This document shows positions 56,846 through 64,000 of a stretch of DNA of 64,000 bases, in pieces. Location: positions 62,001 to 126,000 of the forward strand of contig NZ_QUMT01000001.1 of the NCBI RefSeq assembly GCF_003387155.1, written 5' to 3'. The DNA is from Roseateles depolymerans. GTDB taxonomy: Bacteria > Pseudomonadota > Gammaproteobacteria > Burkholderiales > Burkholderiaceae_C. Position 1 is the first letter of the stretch. Every line of letters starts with the position of its first letter. The translations under genes and the position numbers were made by a program. The notes beneath the pieces were generated by a model. That model was not told the origin of the DNA. It made no database searches and saw nothing but the letters and a program-made list of their open reading frames with translations.

Positions 56846-57938
56846 ATGGCGCGCTCTTCACCGGATGCGCGCCATCCTCCCGCTTCACAGCAGCCTGAAT
56901 CGCCCGCACCGCCATCGACAGACGCTGGTCCAGCGAGCCCGACACCTCAACAAACGGCACGTTCCTGTCCGAGAGTTCCTGCCGGTAGCGCGCCTGCTGC
57001 ATCAGCCGGGAGTCCGCCGCCTGCCGGGTGCCGTCCTGCTCGAACGGAATGTCGGTGTCGCACAGCACGGTCAGGGTGTAGCGGCGCTCGGCCGCTGCGC
57101 TGAGAACGGGGTCCACCTGGCCAAACATCCACTCGCTGTACAAACGCGTGGTGAGCGGCGTGGTGTCGCAGATCAGGCAGCCCTGCGCGCGCTGCGCCTG
57201 CTGCACCTCATGCGCGATCTGCGTGCTGCCGATGAGCGCCATGTCCTCAAAGCTCAGGCGTCCCGCCTGCTGCTCCCACAGCGTGCGCCCGAATTCCGGC
57301 ACCCAGGCCGTGTTCAGCGACTGCGCCAGTGCACGGGCCAGGGTGGTCTTGCCGGTGGACTCCCCGCCCAGCAGCGCGATGCGGGGCATGAAGTCGGCGA
57401 ATACTTCCGGACTCAGCAGATGCCGATGGGCCAGCGGGTCCCTTCGCACCTGCGTGCCCGAGACGGGCACCTGCACTCGATGCAGGTCGACGCAGACATG
57501 GCGCACCGGTGCTCCGAACACCTGTGACAGGACCGCGGCAAAGCCGTCGCCATACGTTTCGCTGGTGAAGACCGCCTGGACCGGGCCTCCAAACAGATCC
57601 AGCATCAATCCGGCGACGAAGTGGCGATGCACGTCTCCAGGGGCGTCGTCCGCGGGAATCTGCCGGGGCGCAACGCCATGGTCATGACACAAACGCGAAA
57701 GATGTTCAGGGTCCAGGACATGGCAGCGCAGCGCCGGAAAACGTGCAGCCAGCCAGGCCGCACGTCGTTCCCGGTCCAGGCCGGGGAAGCCGGGCTCGGT
57801 GTAGCTCAGCACCACCAGCTCGTCGCAGTGCTGCTGCGCGTGCTGGATCAGGTGTTCGTGCCCGAGATGCAGAGGGCAGAACTTGCCCACCACCAGGCCG
57901 CGCGGGAACCGTCGCGGAAGGACGTGCGGGCCGCTCAT
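56844..57938 (-). CDS. nadR: NadR-like NMN adenylyltransferase / nicotinamide riboside kinase
   Basis: 364 residues with two activities expected. The N-terminal nucleotidyltransferase (LVVGKFCPLHLGHEHLI, HLGH at 24-27, and SGTQVRRDP near 160) makes NAD from NMN. The C-terminal P-loop kinase (GGESTGKTTLARAL at 191-204; ICDTTPLTTRLYSEW) phosphorylates nicotinamide riboside. The N-terminal DNA-binding domain of enterobacterial NadR is missing, so it should be purely enzymatic. It is translationally coupled (ATGA) to pnuC and is the last gene of the AAA/VWA operon. Confidence 0.9.
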   Translation of the reverse strand: MSGPHVLPRRFPRGLVVGKFCPLHLGHEHLIQHAQQHCDELVVLSYTEPGFPGLDRERRAAWLAARFPALRCHVLDPEHLSRLCHDHGVAPRQIPADDAPGDVHRHFVAGLMLDLFGGPVQAVFTSETYGDGFAAVLSQVFGAPVRHVCVDLHRVQVPVSGTQVRRDPLAHRHLLSPEVFADFMPRIALLGGESTGKTTLARALAQSLNTAWVPEFGRTLWEQQAGRLSFEDMALIGSTQIAHEVQQAQRAQGCLICDTTPLTTRLYSEWMFGQVDPVLSAAAERRYTLTVLCDTDIPFEQDGTRQAADSRLMQQARYRQELSDRNVPFVEVSGSLDQRLSMAVRAIQAAVKREDGAHPVKSAP

Positions 57939-58567
57939 GCGAGAGGGCCCGCAGGCACCGATGCCATGGCCGTGCTCATCCCGCCGGGTGCGGACTCAGC
58001 AGCCCGGCTCTGCGCGCGATACAGGCGTCGCCAGGTCCACCACCCATACCAGGCATTGATCCAGTAAGCGGCATAGAGCAGCGACGTGAGCCACAGCCCC
58101 CGGCTCGCATACAGCGGCACCGACAAGGTGTTCACGACCACCCACACCGGCCAGTTCTCCAGCCGACGACGCAGCAGAAAGATCTGTGCCACCACGCTCA
58201 AGGCCAGCACCGCCGAATCGAGGAAGGGCGCATAGGCATCGGTCAGGCGACCCAGCAGCCATCCATATCCGCCGGTCACCGCCACCGACATCAGCACGGC
58301 GACCGTCCATTCGCGACGCGTCGTGCGGCTGATCGGTTTCGAAGCACCCCCCTGGCCGCGCTGCCAGTGCCACCAGCCCAGCACGCTGGTGACGAGGAAA
58401 AAGCCCTGCAGCGTCACGTCGGCATAAAGCGCCACCTGGAAGAAGGTGACGGCAAAGAGCACGCAACCCACGATGCCGGTCCACCAGGTGTGCACGCTGT
58501 TGCGGGCCGCCAGCAGGATGGACAGGGTGGTGAAGGCGCTGGCGCTGAGTTCGATCGGATCGGTCAT
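57935..58567 (-). CDS. pnuC: Nicotinamide riboside transporter PnuC
   Basis: 210-residue inner-membrane protein with about seven helices. WWTGIVGCVLFAVTFFQVALYADVTLQGFFLVTSVLGWWHWQRG is the PnuC core with its Trp-rich W-x-x-W motif. WPVWVVVNTLSVPLYASRGLWLTSLLYAAYWINAWYGWWTWRR is the second half. It takes up nicotinamide riboside, trapped by the NadR kinase encoded next. ATGA overlaps connect it both to nadR and to the upstream adenylate-forming gene. Confidence 0.93.
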   Translation of the reverse strand: MTDPIELSASAFTTLSILLAARNSVHTWWTGIVGCVLFAVTFFQVALYADVTLQGFFLVTSVLGWWHWQRGQGGASKPISRTTRREWTVAVLMSVAVTGGYGWLLGRLTDAYAPFLDSAVLALSVVAQIFLLRRRLENWPVWVVVNTLSVPLYASRGLWLTSLLYAAYWINAWYGWWTWRRLYRAQSRAAESAPGGMSTAMASVPAGPLA

Positions 58568-59934
58568 GGCCCGCAGGCCTCCAGGTCGGATGTGTATTGC
58601 AGAACCTTGTCGTCCGCCTGCAGCGGGGCCAGGGCGACGGGGAGCGGGCCCAGCAGCGCAGTCAATGCACCGGTGAGAGCAGGTCCCTGGTCAAGAGCCG
58701 CCGCAGGCACACGCAGCTGCAGCGATCCGTCGGCGTGCTGATGCAGCGCATATTGCGTCAGCGGCCACGGCGCCAGGGCATGGGTCACGTCGATGTTGTT
58801 GATCCAGCGCGCATCAAACGTCCGGAAGCGAACCGGTGCCCGCCCCATCAAGCCCTTGAGCACCGGGCCTTGCGGCGTGTGGACCAAAGCGGCGTGGTCC
58901 CCGGTGCGGTAGCGCAGCAGCGGCAGGCAAAAATTGAAGCCACCGGTCAGCGTGATTTCCCCGCGCTCTCCGTCCGGCACGGGATGCCCCTCGTCATCGA
59001 GGATCTCCACATAGAGCCGCGGCTGCAGCAGCAGGTGTCCGCCCAGCGCCGGGTCGAACACGGCGATCGGCCCGGCTTCGTTCATCGAGTAGAGGTCCAG
59101 CACCGGGCATTCGAAACGTTGCGCCAGCGCCTGCCGCAGGCCGGTGGACAGCGTCATGCCGACCGACAGCAGCGCACGCGGGCGGCAGGTCAGGGGCAGC
59201 GTCAGCAGCTCCCCGAAGGACAGCGGATCTCCGGCGATCACCTCCGGCGCCAGCGCATCCAGGTAGGTGGTGCGGTCGTCCGGATGACGCCAATCGCCGG
59301 GATGCAGATTGATCTTGGCCAGTCCCGATTCATCCATCAGCGGCGTGACGCTGACGTAGGTGAAGCAGCGCTGCTGCATGCCCAGCAGCACCACGCCCAC
59401 CTGGCCGCGCCGGTGATGCGGCTGCACCGCCACGCGCCGCAGCGCCCGCAGGTGAAACGCCAGGTAGCGCGCGGCCACCACCGGATGCGAGGCAATCAGC
59501 AGCGGGGTCCCGGTCGTGCCCGTGGTGCGGAAGTTGATCATCCGGTCGACCGGGACCGGGTCCGGCACAAAGCGGGCAATGTCGGCGGCCAGATCGGCGC
59601 GGCGGGTGGTGGGCAGGGCGTCGAATCCGCCCGACAGTGTGGGCAGCTCGCGGTAGGCCGGCACCTCCCGGCAGGTCTGGGCCACGAAGTCGTCCAGCCA
59701 GTCCGGCCGGCCGCCGGGTGGCCAGCCGACGTCAGCGTTTTGCACGTCCGCCACGAAGTCCCGCAGCGCCTCCACCTCCGCCGCCAGCAACCGGGGCCCG
59801 CTCTGGTTGGTGAAGCGCGGCGCGGCCGGATGCTCCCGCAGGAAGTCCAGCATGCGCTGGCCCGCCTCGGTGAGCGTGGGACAGAAGGCCAGGTCCTCCT
59901 CGCGCAGCGGCATGCCGGTCACTCGCGGGTCCAC
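58564..59934 (-). CDS. Adenylate-forming enzyme (F390 synthetase / phenylacetate-CoA ligase-like)
   Basis: 456-residue member of the ANL superfamily that activates a carboxylate with ATP. The phosphate loop is FRTTGTTGTPLLIASHP (TTGTTG at 137-142); the adenine/acid motif is DLYSMNEAG (280-288); the ribose motif is LPLLRYRTGDHA (YRTGD at 342-346). It resembles the coenzyme-F390-synthetase-related group of unknown substrate rather than a catabolic phenylacetate ligase, and no paa genes are nearby. The start lies inside the last 16 bp of the upstream gene and the stop overlaps pnuC. An unusual partner for AAA/VWA and NAD-salvage genes. Confidence 0.83.
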   Translation of the reverse strand: MDPRVTGMPLREEDLAFCPTLTEAGQRMLDFLREHPAAPRFTNQSGPRLLAAEVEALRDFVADVQNADVGWPPGGRPDWLDDFVAQTCREVPAYRELPTLSGGFDALPTTRRADLAADIARFVPDPVPVDRMINFRTTGTTGTPLLIASHPVVAARYLAFHLRALRRVAVQPHHRRGQVGVVLLGMQQRCFTYVSVTPLMDESGLAKINLHPGDWRHPDDRTTYLDALAPEVIAGDPLSFGELLTLPLTCRPRALLSVGMTLSTGLRQALAQRFECPVLDLYSMNEAGPIAVFDPALGGHLLLQPRLYVEILDDEGHPVPDGERGEITLTGGFNFCLPLLRYRTGDHAALVHTPQGPVLKGLMGRAPVRFRTFDARWINNIDVTHALAPWPLTQYALHQHADGSLQLRVPAAALDQGPALTGALTALLGPLPVALAPLQADDKVLQYTSDLEACGP

Positions 59935-60545
59935 TTGTCGGCCGAGGCCTCGGCCGCCTTCTTGACCAGCGCCTCGCGAATCTCACGCGCCCGTGCCTGC
60001 GCCGCCTTGCTGGCTTCCAGCAGACGCCGCCGCTCGGTGGCGCTGAGGGCGGACAGGCGGTCAGCGGCCTGCGCCGCAGTTTCTCCGTCGGGGCGCAGAT
60101 CCAGCCGCGCCAGCACCACCCGCACCAGTTCCTCGCGGCGGTCCGGATCCTTCAGATAGGTCGGCACCGGGGCGAGCCCGGCCAGCTCGTGGGCCGTGTC
60201 GTCCAGCACATGGAGCAGGGCGGCGCGCGGCAGGCGGCTGGACGCGAAGCTGTCGTCGGCGAGCAGCCACGCCATGACCAGCGCCATGCGCAGCCGCGGC
60301 AGATCGGCGCTGCGCCCTTCGAATCGACGCAGCTCCTGCAGCGAGGCACGTCCCGGGCCGCGGGCCAGCAGGTCGTTGACGACGGCGGCCACGTGCACCT
60401 GCCCGCCCTTGTCGGTCCGCGGCTCGTCCAGGAAGTCCGGCGGCAGGTCCGTCAGGCGGCGCAGCAGGGTGTCGAGCGGGGGGCCGGGCAGCAGCATGAG
60501 GGTGGGGCAGTCAGGCCTGCGCGGGAGCAGGCGATGAAGGGGCAT
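59919..60545 (-). CDS. Uncharacterised 208-residue protein of the AAA/VWA operon
   Basis: I do not recognise this family. Start ATG 60545 is chosen because the frame upstream (to 60641) is not protein-like. It is soluble and mostly helical: LDTLLRRLTDLPPDFLDEPRTDKGGQVHVAAVVNDLLA in the first half, and a charged helix at the end (RRRLLEASKAAQARAREIREALVKKAAEASADKW) that could form a coiled coil. It lies 92 bp after the VWA gene and overlaps the adenylate-forming gene by 16 bp, so it is probably part of the same complex or pathway. Confidence 0.75.
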   Translation of the reverse strand: MPLHRLLPRRPDCPTLMLLPGPPLDTLLRRLTDLPPDFLDEPRTDKGGQVHVAAVVNDLLARGPGRASLQELRRFEGRSADLPRLRMALVMAWLLADDSFASSRLPRAALLHVLDDTAHELAGLAPVPTYLKDPDRREELVRVVLARLDLRPDGETAAQAADRLSALSATERRRLLEASKAAQARAREIREALVKKAAEASADKWTRE

Positions 60546-60637
60546 TGTCGCAAATCGGGCGTGATCGGACGTCGAAGCTGCGGAGCTCGCGCAAGCGGCG
60601 GAATCCATGGAAGGCGTACATCCCGCGGTGCACGCGA

Positions 60638-62461
60638 TCACCCGTAATGCCGGCGCGCAAAGCCCCGTGCAAAGCCCAGCAGGTCTTCCAGGTCTCGGAT
60701 GGCATGGATCTCCCAGCCCTGCTGCTTACGTGCGCGCCGAAGGCACTCCAGGGCCTGCGCCTGCCAGCCGGAGGTCATCTGTTCCCAGCCTTCCGGCAGT
60801 TGCAGCGCCATGCTGCCACCGCCGCCGGCTGCCGACAGCGCGCGGGCGGAGATGTCCCATCCGTCGTTGCCCCGTTCATCGCGGTCGAACATCGTGCTGA
60901 TGCCGTCGTCGGAGATCATCAGCACATGGGTCAAGCGGCTGCGCGCACGGGCGGTGAGATAGGTCTCGCGCAGGCGGTGGATCGGAAAGGCGGTACCGCC
61001 GCCGTAAAAGCCGGTGAGGATGCGCAGGATCGCCGCTTCATCGCGCACAAAGCCGTCGGTGTGCATCTCCTGCTGCTTGCCGCTCCAGAGCGTCACCTGC
61101 ACCCGGGCCCCGGCCCGCAGCGCCGACAGCGCGATGACGGCGCCGGCCAGGCTCGGATAGGACACCCGCACTTGCGGATTGGGCATCGAGCCCGAGCTGT
61201 CCACATACAGGTCCAGATCGATGGGAGTTTTCACCGGCAGGGGGCTCGGGTCCTCGCCATAGTGGCGCTGCACCGTGGTCACGCCCGGGATGACGCGGGG
61301 CGACACCAGCACGCTCTGCAGCGGATCGATCAGGTCCACCGCATCCCCGATGTCCCAGGGGTCCAGGCCTTCCACGAGCGGCTCGGGGCGTCCGGGGCGG
61401 CTGCGGCGCGGGAATGGAATCAGGTGGGGCAGGGCGCGCTGGCGGTAATAGCGGACGGCGGCTTCATGGTCGTCGATCGTCAGGCCGGCGGCACGCAGCA
61501 GTTCGCCGTATTCAAACGGCTCCCGGCACTGCCCGTGGGCTAGGTCCGAGGCCGCGTCTTCCGCCGGCTCGCGGTGCTCGTGCGTCGTCTCGGCGGCGTC
61601 GTCGCCGGTGACGGCCGGATCGCTCGCCGGATGCCGGACCTGACCTTCGCCGTCGTCGATCTCCAGTCCGCCATACGGCTCGGCGCCTTCACCGGCAGAC
61701 CGTGTGTCCATCAGATGTTGCACCGCGCCCTGCTCGGCCCGTTCCGCATCTTCCACGAGATAGGGCAGCAGCAGCGCGGCAAATCCACCTGCACCGGCCA
61801 GCCAGTCCGAGGCGTACACCCGGACCAGTCGCGCCCCCAGCCAGGCGTCGCCATCCAGGGTCGCGTCTCGTGGGCCGGACCCCAGGCTGCCGGGCGGCTG
61901 CCTCCACAACTGCTCATAGATCCGCAGATACAGATCCCAGACGCGGCTGGTCACCTCGGTGGTGCCCGGCGTGCGTTCGCCGGCCAGGCGGCGGTAGACG
62001 TCCGCCAGTCGCAGGGACTGCTGGCGCTGGAGTCGGTCGTTGATCAGCAGGTCGGCATAGAGATTGGCCACCATCGGCGCGAGCCGCTCCAGCGTGGGCA
62101 GACCGGCCCGGATGCGGGCGAGCAGGCGCAGCTGATCCGTCATGTTGCCGGGCACCAGCACGTGGTGGCCGATCTCATGGGCGAGGATCTCCACGCCGTA
62201 GTCCTCCAGCCCGAGCGCCGTGATGGCGGCCAGGTCGATGACGATGCGCTGATCCACCAGCCGGATCATGGCGAAGCTGCCCTGCAGGCCCTGGTCGGCC
62301 GCCTCCACGCGGCTCTCGCACAGATGCGGCAGCTGCAGCCGGGTGTAGCGGCTCCAGTGGGCCAGCGCCTCGGGCCAGGCCTGCTGCCAGCGCTCGAGGA
62401 CGCTCAGCGCAGGCATCGGCTTCTGGGGCTCAGGGGTGGCGGAAACGGATGTCGTCGTCAT
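60638..62461 (-). CDS. VWA protein with an N-terminal HExxH metallopeptidase domain
   Basis: 607 residues from the ATG at 62461; the frame is open to 63064 but overlaps the previous gene. The N-terminal part holds HEIGHH (H95-E96-x2-H99) and NLYADLLINDRLQ, whose D137 may be the third zinc ligand, as in DUF2201_N-like peptidases. A Glu/Asp/His-rich linker (255-310) leads to a C-terminal von Willebrand A domain with the MIDAS set D421-x-S423-x-S425, T490 (GGGT) and D518/D519. VWA/MoxR pairs usually act as chaperone-like assembly machines. The peptidase-like part and the neighbours set this one apart. Confidence 0.85.
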   Translation of the reverse strand: MTTTSVSATPEPQKPMPALSVLERWQQAWPEALAHWSRYTRLQLPHLCESRVEAADQGLQGSFAMIRLVDQRIVIDLAAITALGLEDYGVEILAHEIGHHVLVPGNMTDQLRLLARIRAGLPTLERLAPMVANLYADLLINDRLQRQQSLRLADVYRRLAGERTPGTTEVTSRVWDLYLRIYEQLWRQPPGSLGSGPRDATLDGDAWLGARLVRVYASDWLAGAGGFAALLLPYLVEDAERAEQGAVQHLMDTRSAGEGAEPYGGLEIDDGEGQVRHPASDPAVTGDDAAETTHEHREPAEDAASDLAHGQCREPFEYGELLRAAGLTIDDHEAAVRYYRQRALPHLIPFPRRSRPGRPEPLVEGLDPWDIGDAVDLIDPLQSVLVSPRVIPGVTTVQRHYGEDPSPLPVKTPIDLDLYVDSSGSMPNPQVRVSYPSLAGAVIALSALRAGARVQVTLWSGKQQEMHTDGFVRDEAAILRILTGFYGGGTAFPIHRLRETYLTARARSRLTHVLMISDDGISTMFDRDERGNDGWDISARALSAAGGGGSMALQLPEGWEQMTSGWQAQALECLRRARKQQGWEIHAIRDLEDLLGFARGFARRHYG

Positions 62462-62472
62462 GGGCCTGTCCC

Positions 62473-63459
62473 TCACAGCGGCACCAGACGCAAGGCATGG
62501 GAATACGGCGATGCAACGGCCAGCGTGTGGGCCGTGCTGGCCAGCACCAGTCCTTCTTCCGGAAGATCCAGGGCCAGCTCGCGGTCGGCCCACAGAAGGG
62601 TCGATCCGCGCAGGCGCACGGAGGCCGGCCGTTGTGGCGCCTGGCCCTGATCGAACGCGTGTGCCGTGCTGGCCATCAGCACCGCCCCACACGCGTCGGC
62701 CACCGCCATGAAGTGCCGGCCACCGCTGCGCACCAGCACCCCTGCGTCGGCCACACGCAGCTCCGGCGGCGTGGCAAAGCGCCCGCCAAAGCCGGTGAAA
62801 TCGCCCAGGGTCCAGCCGTCCGGCCGCGCCACCGGGCCTGCCCAGGGTGTGGCTTCCAGCCTGCCGCGCCAAACGTCGGGCGCCGTGTCCGGCGGCACCA
62901 GCAGGGCCTCGCGCTGCAGCGGCTCGGGTAGTGCCGCCGCGGCCCGCAGCGCACCGTTCCTGAAGTGGGCCAGGCCGGCCCGCCAGGCCAGCACCTGACC
63001 CAGCGCCAGCAACTGGGCCGGGGTGTCGCAACGCGGGCCCAGCCCGGCCATCAGGGCCACCCATTCGGCCGGCCGCGCACCCTCCACCGTGCCCAGATGC
63101 ACCGCGGCATTGCTGAGCGCGCCCAGCAGGTCATGCGGCTGTTCAGCAATCAGCGATGCGAGCCGGGGCATCAAGGTCCGCCAGGTGTCATTGAGCAGGG
63201 GCAGGCGCGCGCCCGGACCGGCCAGGCCCTGCGTGCACAGCACCAGGGCGATGTCGTAGGCGGCCAGGGTCACGGCGGCCGTGCGCGCCGGGGTGACCGC
63301 GTGGACGGCTGACACCAGCGGATCCAGCTGATGCTGCAGGAAGGCGGAGAAGGCGGCCCCATCGAAACCCGGCGTGCGGCGGCGGGTCTCTTCCACGCGC
63401 TGGTTGAACTGCCGCCGTCCGGCGGCCAGCACCTGGGCCAGGGGCGGGGAGATCAGCAT
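62473..63459 (-). CDS. Uncharacterised 328-residue protein between AAA and VWA genes
   Basis: I do not recognise this family. The N-terminal half is helical (LAQVLAAGRRQFNQRVEETRRRTPGFDGAAFSAFLQHQLDPLV ... [32 protein letters not shown]). The second half looks beta-rich (LGDFTGFGGRFATPPELRVADAGVLVRSGGRHFMAVADACGAVLMAS). There is no signal peptide or membrane segment. It lies 15 bp after the AAA ATPase stop and ends 11 bp before the VWA gene, so co-expression is near certain. A bridge or adaptor between ATPase and VWA protein is a plausible guess. Confidence 0.78.
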   Translation of the reverse strand: MLISPPLAQVLAAGRRQFNQRVEETRRRTPGFDGAAFSAFLQHQLDPLVSAVHAVTPARTAAVTLAAYDIALVLCTQGLAGPGARLPLLNDTWRTLMPRLASLIAEQPHDLLGALSNAAVHLGTVEGARPAEWVALMAGLGPRCDTPAQLLALGQVLAWRAGLAHFRNGALRAAAALPEPLQREALLVPPDTAPDVWRGRLEATPWAGPVARPDGWTLGDFTGFGGRFATPPELRVADAGVLVRSGGRHFMAVADACGAVLMASTAHAFDQGQAPQRPASVRLRGSTLLWADRELALDLPEEGLVLASTAHTLAVASPYSHALRLVPL

Positions 63460-63474
63460 GTCCTCGCCCCTCCG

Positions 63475-64000
63475 TTACTGCGTGCGCAGCCAGTGCAGAT
63501 AGTTGGTGTAGCGCTGATGCAGGTATTTGAGCTTCTGCAGGTCGTCATGCAGCGGGCCGTACAGCTTGCGGCCCTTCACCAGCTCGCCCACCAGGCGCTC
63601 GATGGCGGCCAGACGCTTGCGGGTCTCGGATTCCGAGACCCCATCCAGGCCGGCGGCGAAGGTCTGCGCCAGACGGCCCACCGGATCGTCGCGGTCCAGG
63701 TCCAGCCGGTCATATTCTTCGCAGGACAAGTCGAACAAGCGGCGCAGCCAGCTCAGGCGATCCGTCCGATAGGCCGCATGACCGGGCACCGAGAAGAAGG
63801 GCGCCTCCAGGTCGGGTTGCAGCTTGTCGTGCAGCACGAAGGGCAGCATCTGGCGCAGGTCCTCCAGCTCGACGCGGGCCTGGCCCCGGAAGTAGGCCAG
63901 CGCCTTCGCATACAGCAGCAGCGACATCAGGTTGCGCACCGAGACGCCGTTCATCGTCTGACAGCCCAGGTCCTTGATGCGGTCGCGGCCGTTGTCCGCC
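63475..64000 (-). CDS. MoxR-like AAA ATPase, C-terminal part (cut by window edge)
   Basis: The gene enters from beyond the right edge; an ATG at 63954 is internal, because the frame continues upstream as ADNGRDRIKDLGCQT before MNGVSVRNLM. What is visible is the AAA lid and C-terminal region: GVSVRNLMSLLLYAKALAYFRGQARVELEDLRQMLPFVLHDKLQPD matches the end of MoxR-type ATPases. It is followed by a helical tail (ETRKRLAAIERLVGELVKGRKLYGPLHDDLQKLKYLHQRYTNYLHWL). Walker motifs lie outside the window. It is the upstream partner of the VWA protein. Confidence 0.82.
   Translation of the reverse strand, partial: ADNGRDRIKDLGCQTMNGVSVRNLMSLLLYAKALAYFRGQARVELEDLRQMLPFVLHDKLQPDLEAPFFSVPGHAAYRTDRLSWLRRLFDLSCEEYDRLDLDRDDPVGRLAQTFAAGLDGVSESETRKRLAAIERLVGELVKGRKLYGPLHDDLQKLKYLHQRYTNYLHWLRTQ

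Noticed and set aside
58564-59934. Phenylacetate-CoA ligase of aromatic catabolism (paaK)
   Set aside because: Motifs are ANL-type but there are no paa genes nearby, and the operon context with AAA/VWA and NAD salvage points to another role.

Overview
The window is high-GC DNA with dense operons joined by ATGA overlaps. Its gene content points to a Burkholderiales betaproteobacterium, most like the Roseateles/Mitsuaria/Rubrivivax group: a leucine (liu) catabolic cluster with both MerR-type and TetR-type regulators, a ThiO-based thiamine operon, a class 1B AdoMet decarboxylase, DHA2/HlyD/NodT efflux, and pirin/AzoR and CueR/CopA modules. This assignment is inferred from gene content, not from a marker gene. 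No rRNA, tRNA, CRISPR array, insertion sequence or prophage was seen.

Layout. 1-5.3 kb: a YgjP-type zinc peptidase, a metallo-beta-lactamase hydrolase divergent from a LiuR-like MerR regulator, SpeH, a DUF898/YjgN membrane protein, and a shortened membrane remnant of the M48 protease that normally follows DUF898. 5.2-12 kb: a large exported S9 peptidase, an esterase, a PspC-like protein and a methyltransferase. 11.4-14.2 kb: a phosphate-starvation unit, with a clear Pho box ahead of a small secreted protein and an alkaline phosphatase. 14.2-19.6 kb: a three-gene tripartite efflux operon (DHA2 MFS, HlyD/EmrA, NodT) whose proteins carry long repeat-encoded Ala/Ser/Pro tracts. 19.8-25.8 kb: thiC-thiO-thiS-thiG-thiDE behind a TPP riboswitch and a hairpin that can hide the thiC ribosome binding site. 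26-32 kb: a TonB-domain protein, LysR/AzoR/pirin, and an unrecognised 444-residue protein. 31-35.3 kb: a copper operon copA-cueR-pirin with a divergent CopZ-like gene and two mirrored CueR promoters. 35.4-38.1 kb: an IorAB-type molybdenum hydroxylase. 38.2-39.6 kb: a less GC-rich HigBA-like toxin-antitoxin insert. 39.6-52.5 kb: a TetR regulator divergent from a long unit in which the biotin genes bioA-F-D-B sit inside the leucine pathway genes (carboxyltransferase, methylglutaconyl-CoA hydratase, biotin carboxylase, HMG-CoA lyase), so cofactor and cofactor user are made together. 53.7-56.8 kb: a lipoprotein joining a discoidin-like domain to a di-heme oxidoreductase. 56.8-64 kb: a minus-strand operon running off the window edge, encoding a MoxR-like AAA ATPase, an unknown protein, a VWA protein with an N-terminal HExxH peptidase domain, another unknown, an adenylate-forming enzyme, PnuC and NadR.

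The two most unusual items are as follows. (1) A 103-nt element is present twice (972-1074 and, inverted, 52559-52661), each time between convergent genes. Both copies have a 49-nt core about 88% identical, enclosed by a perfect 27-bp inverted repeat whose sequence differs between the copies, so the arms vary but stay self-complementary. (2) The AAA/VWA-peptidase/adenylate-forming-enzyme/NAD-salvage operon has no function I can name.
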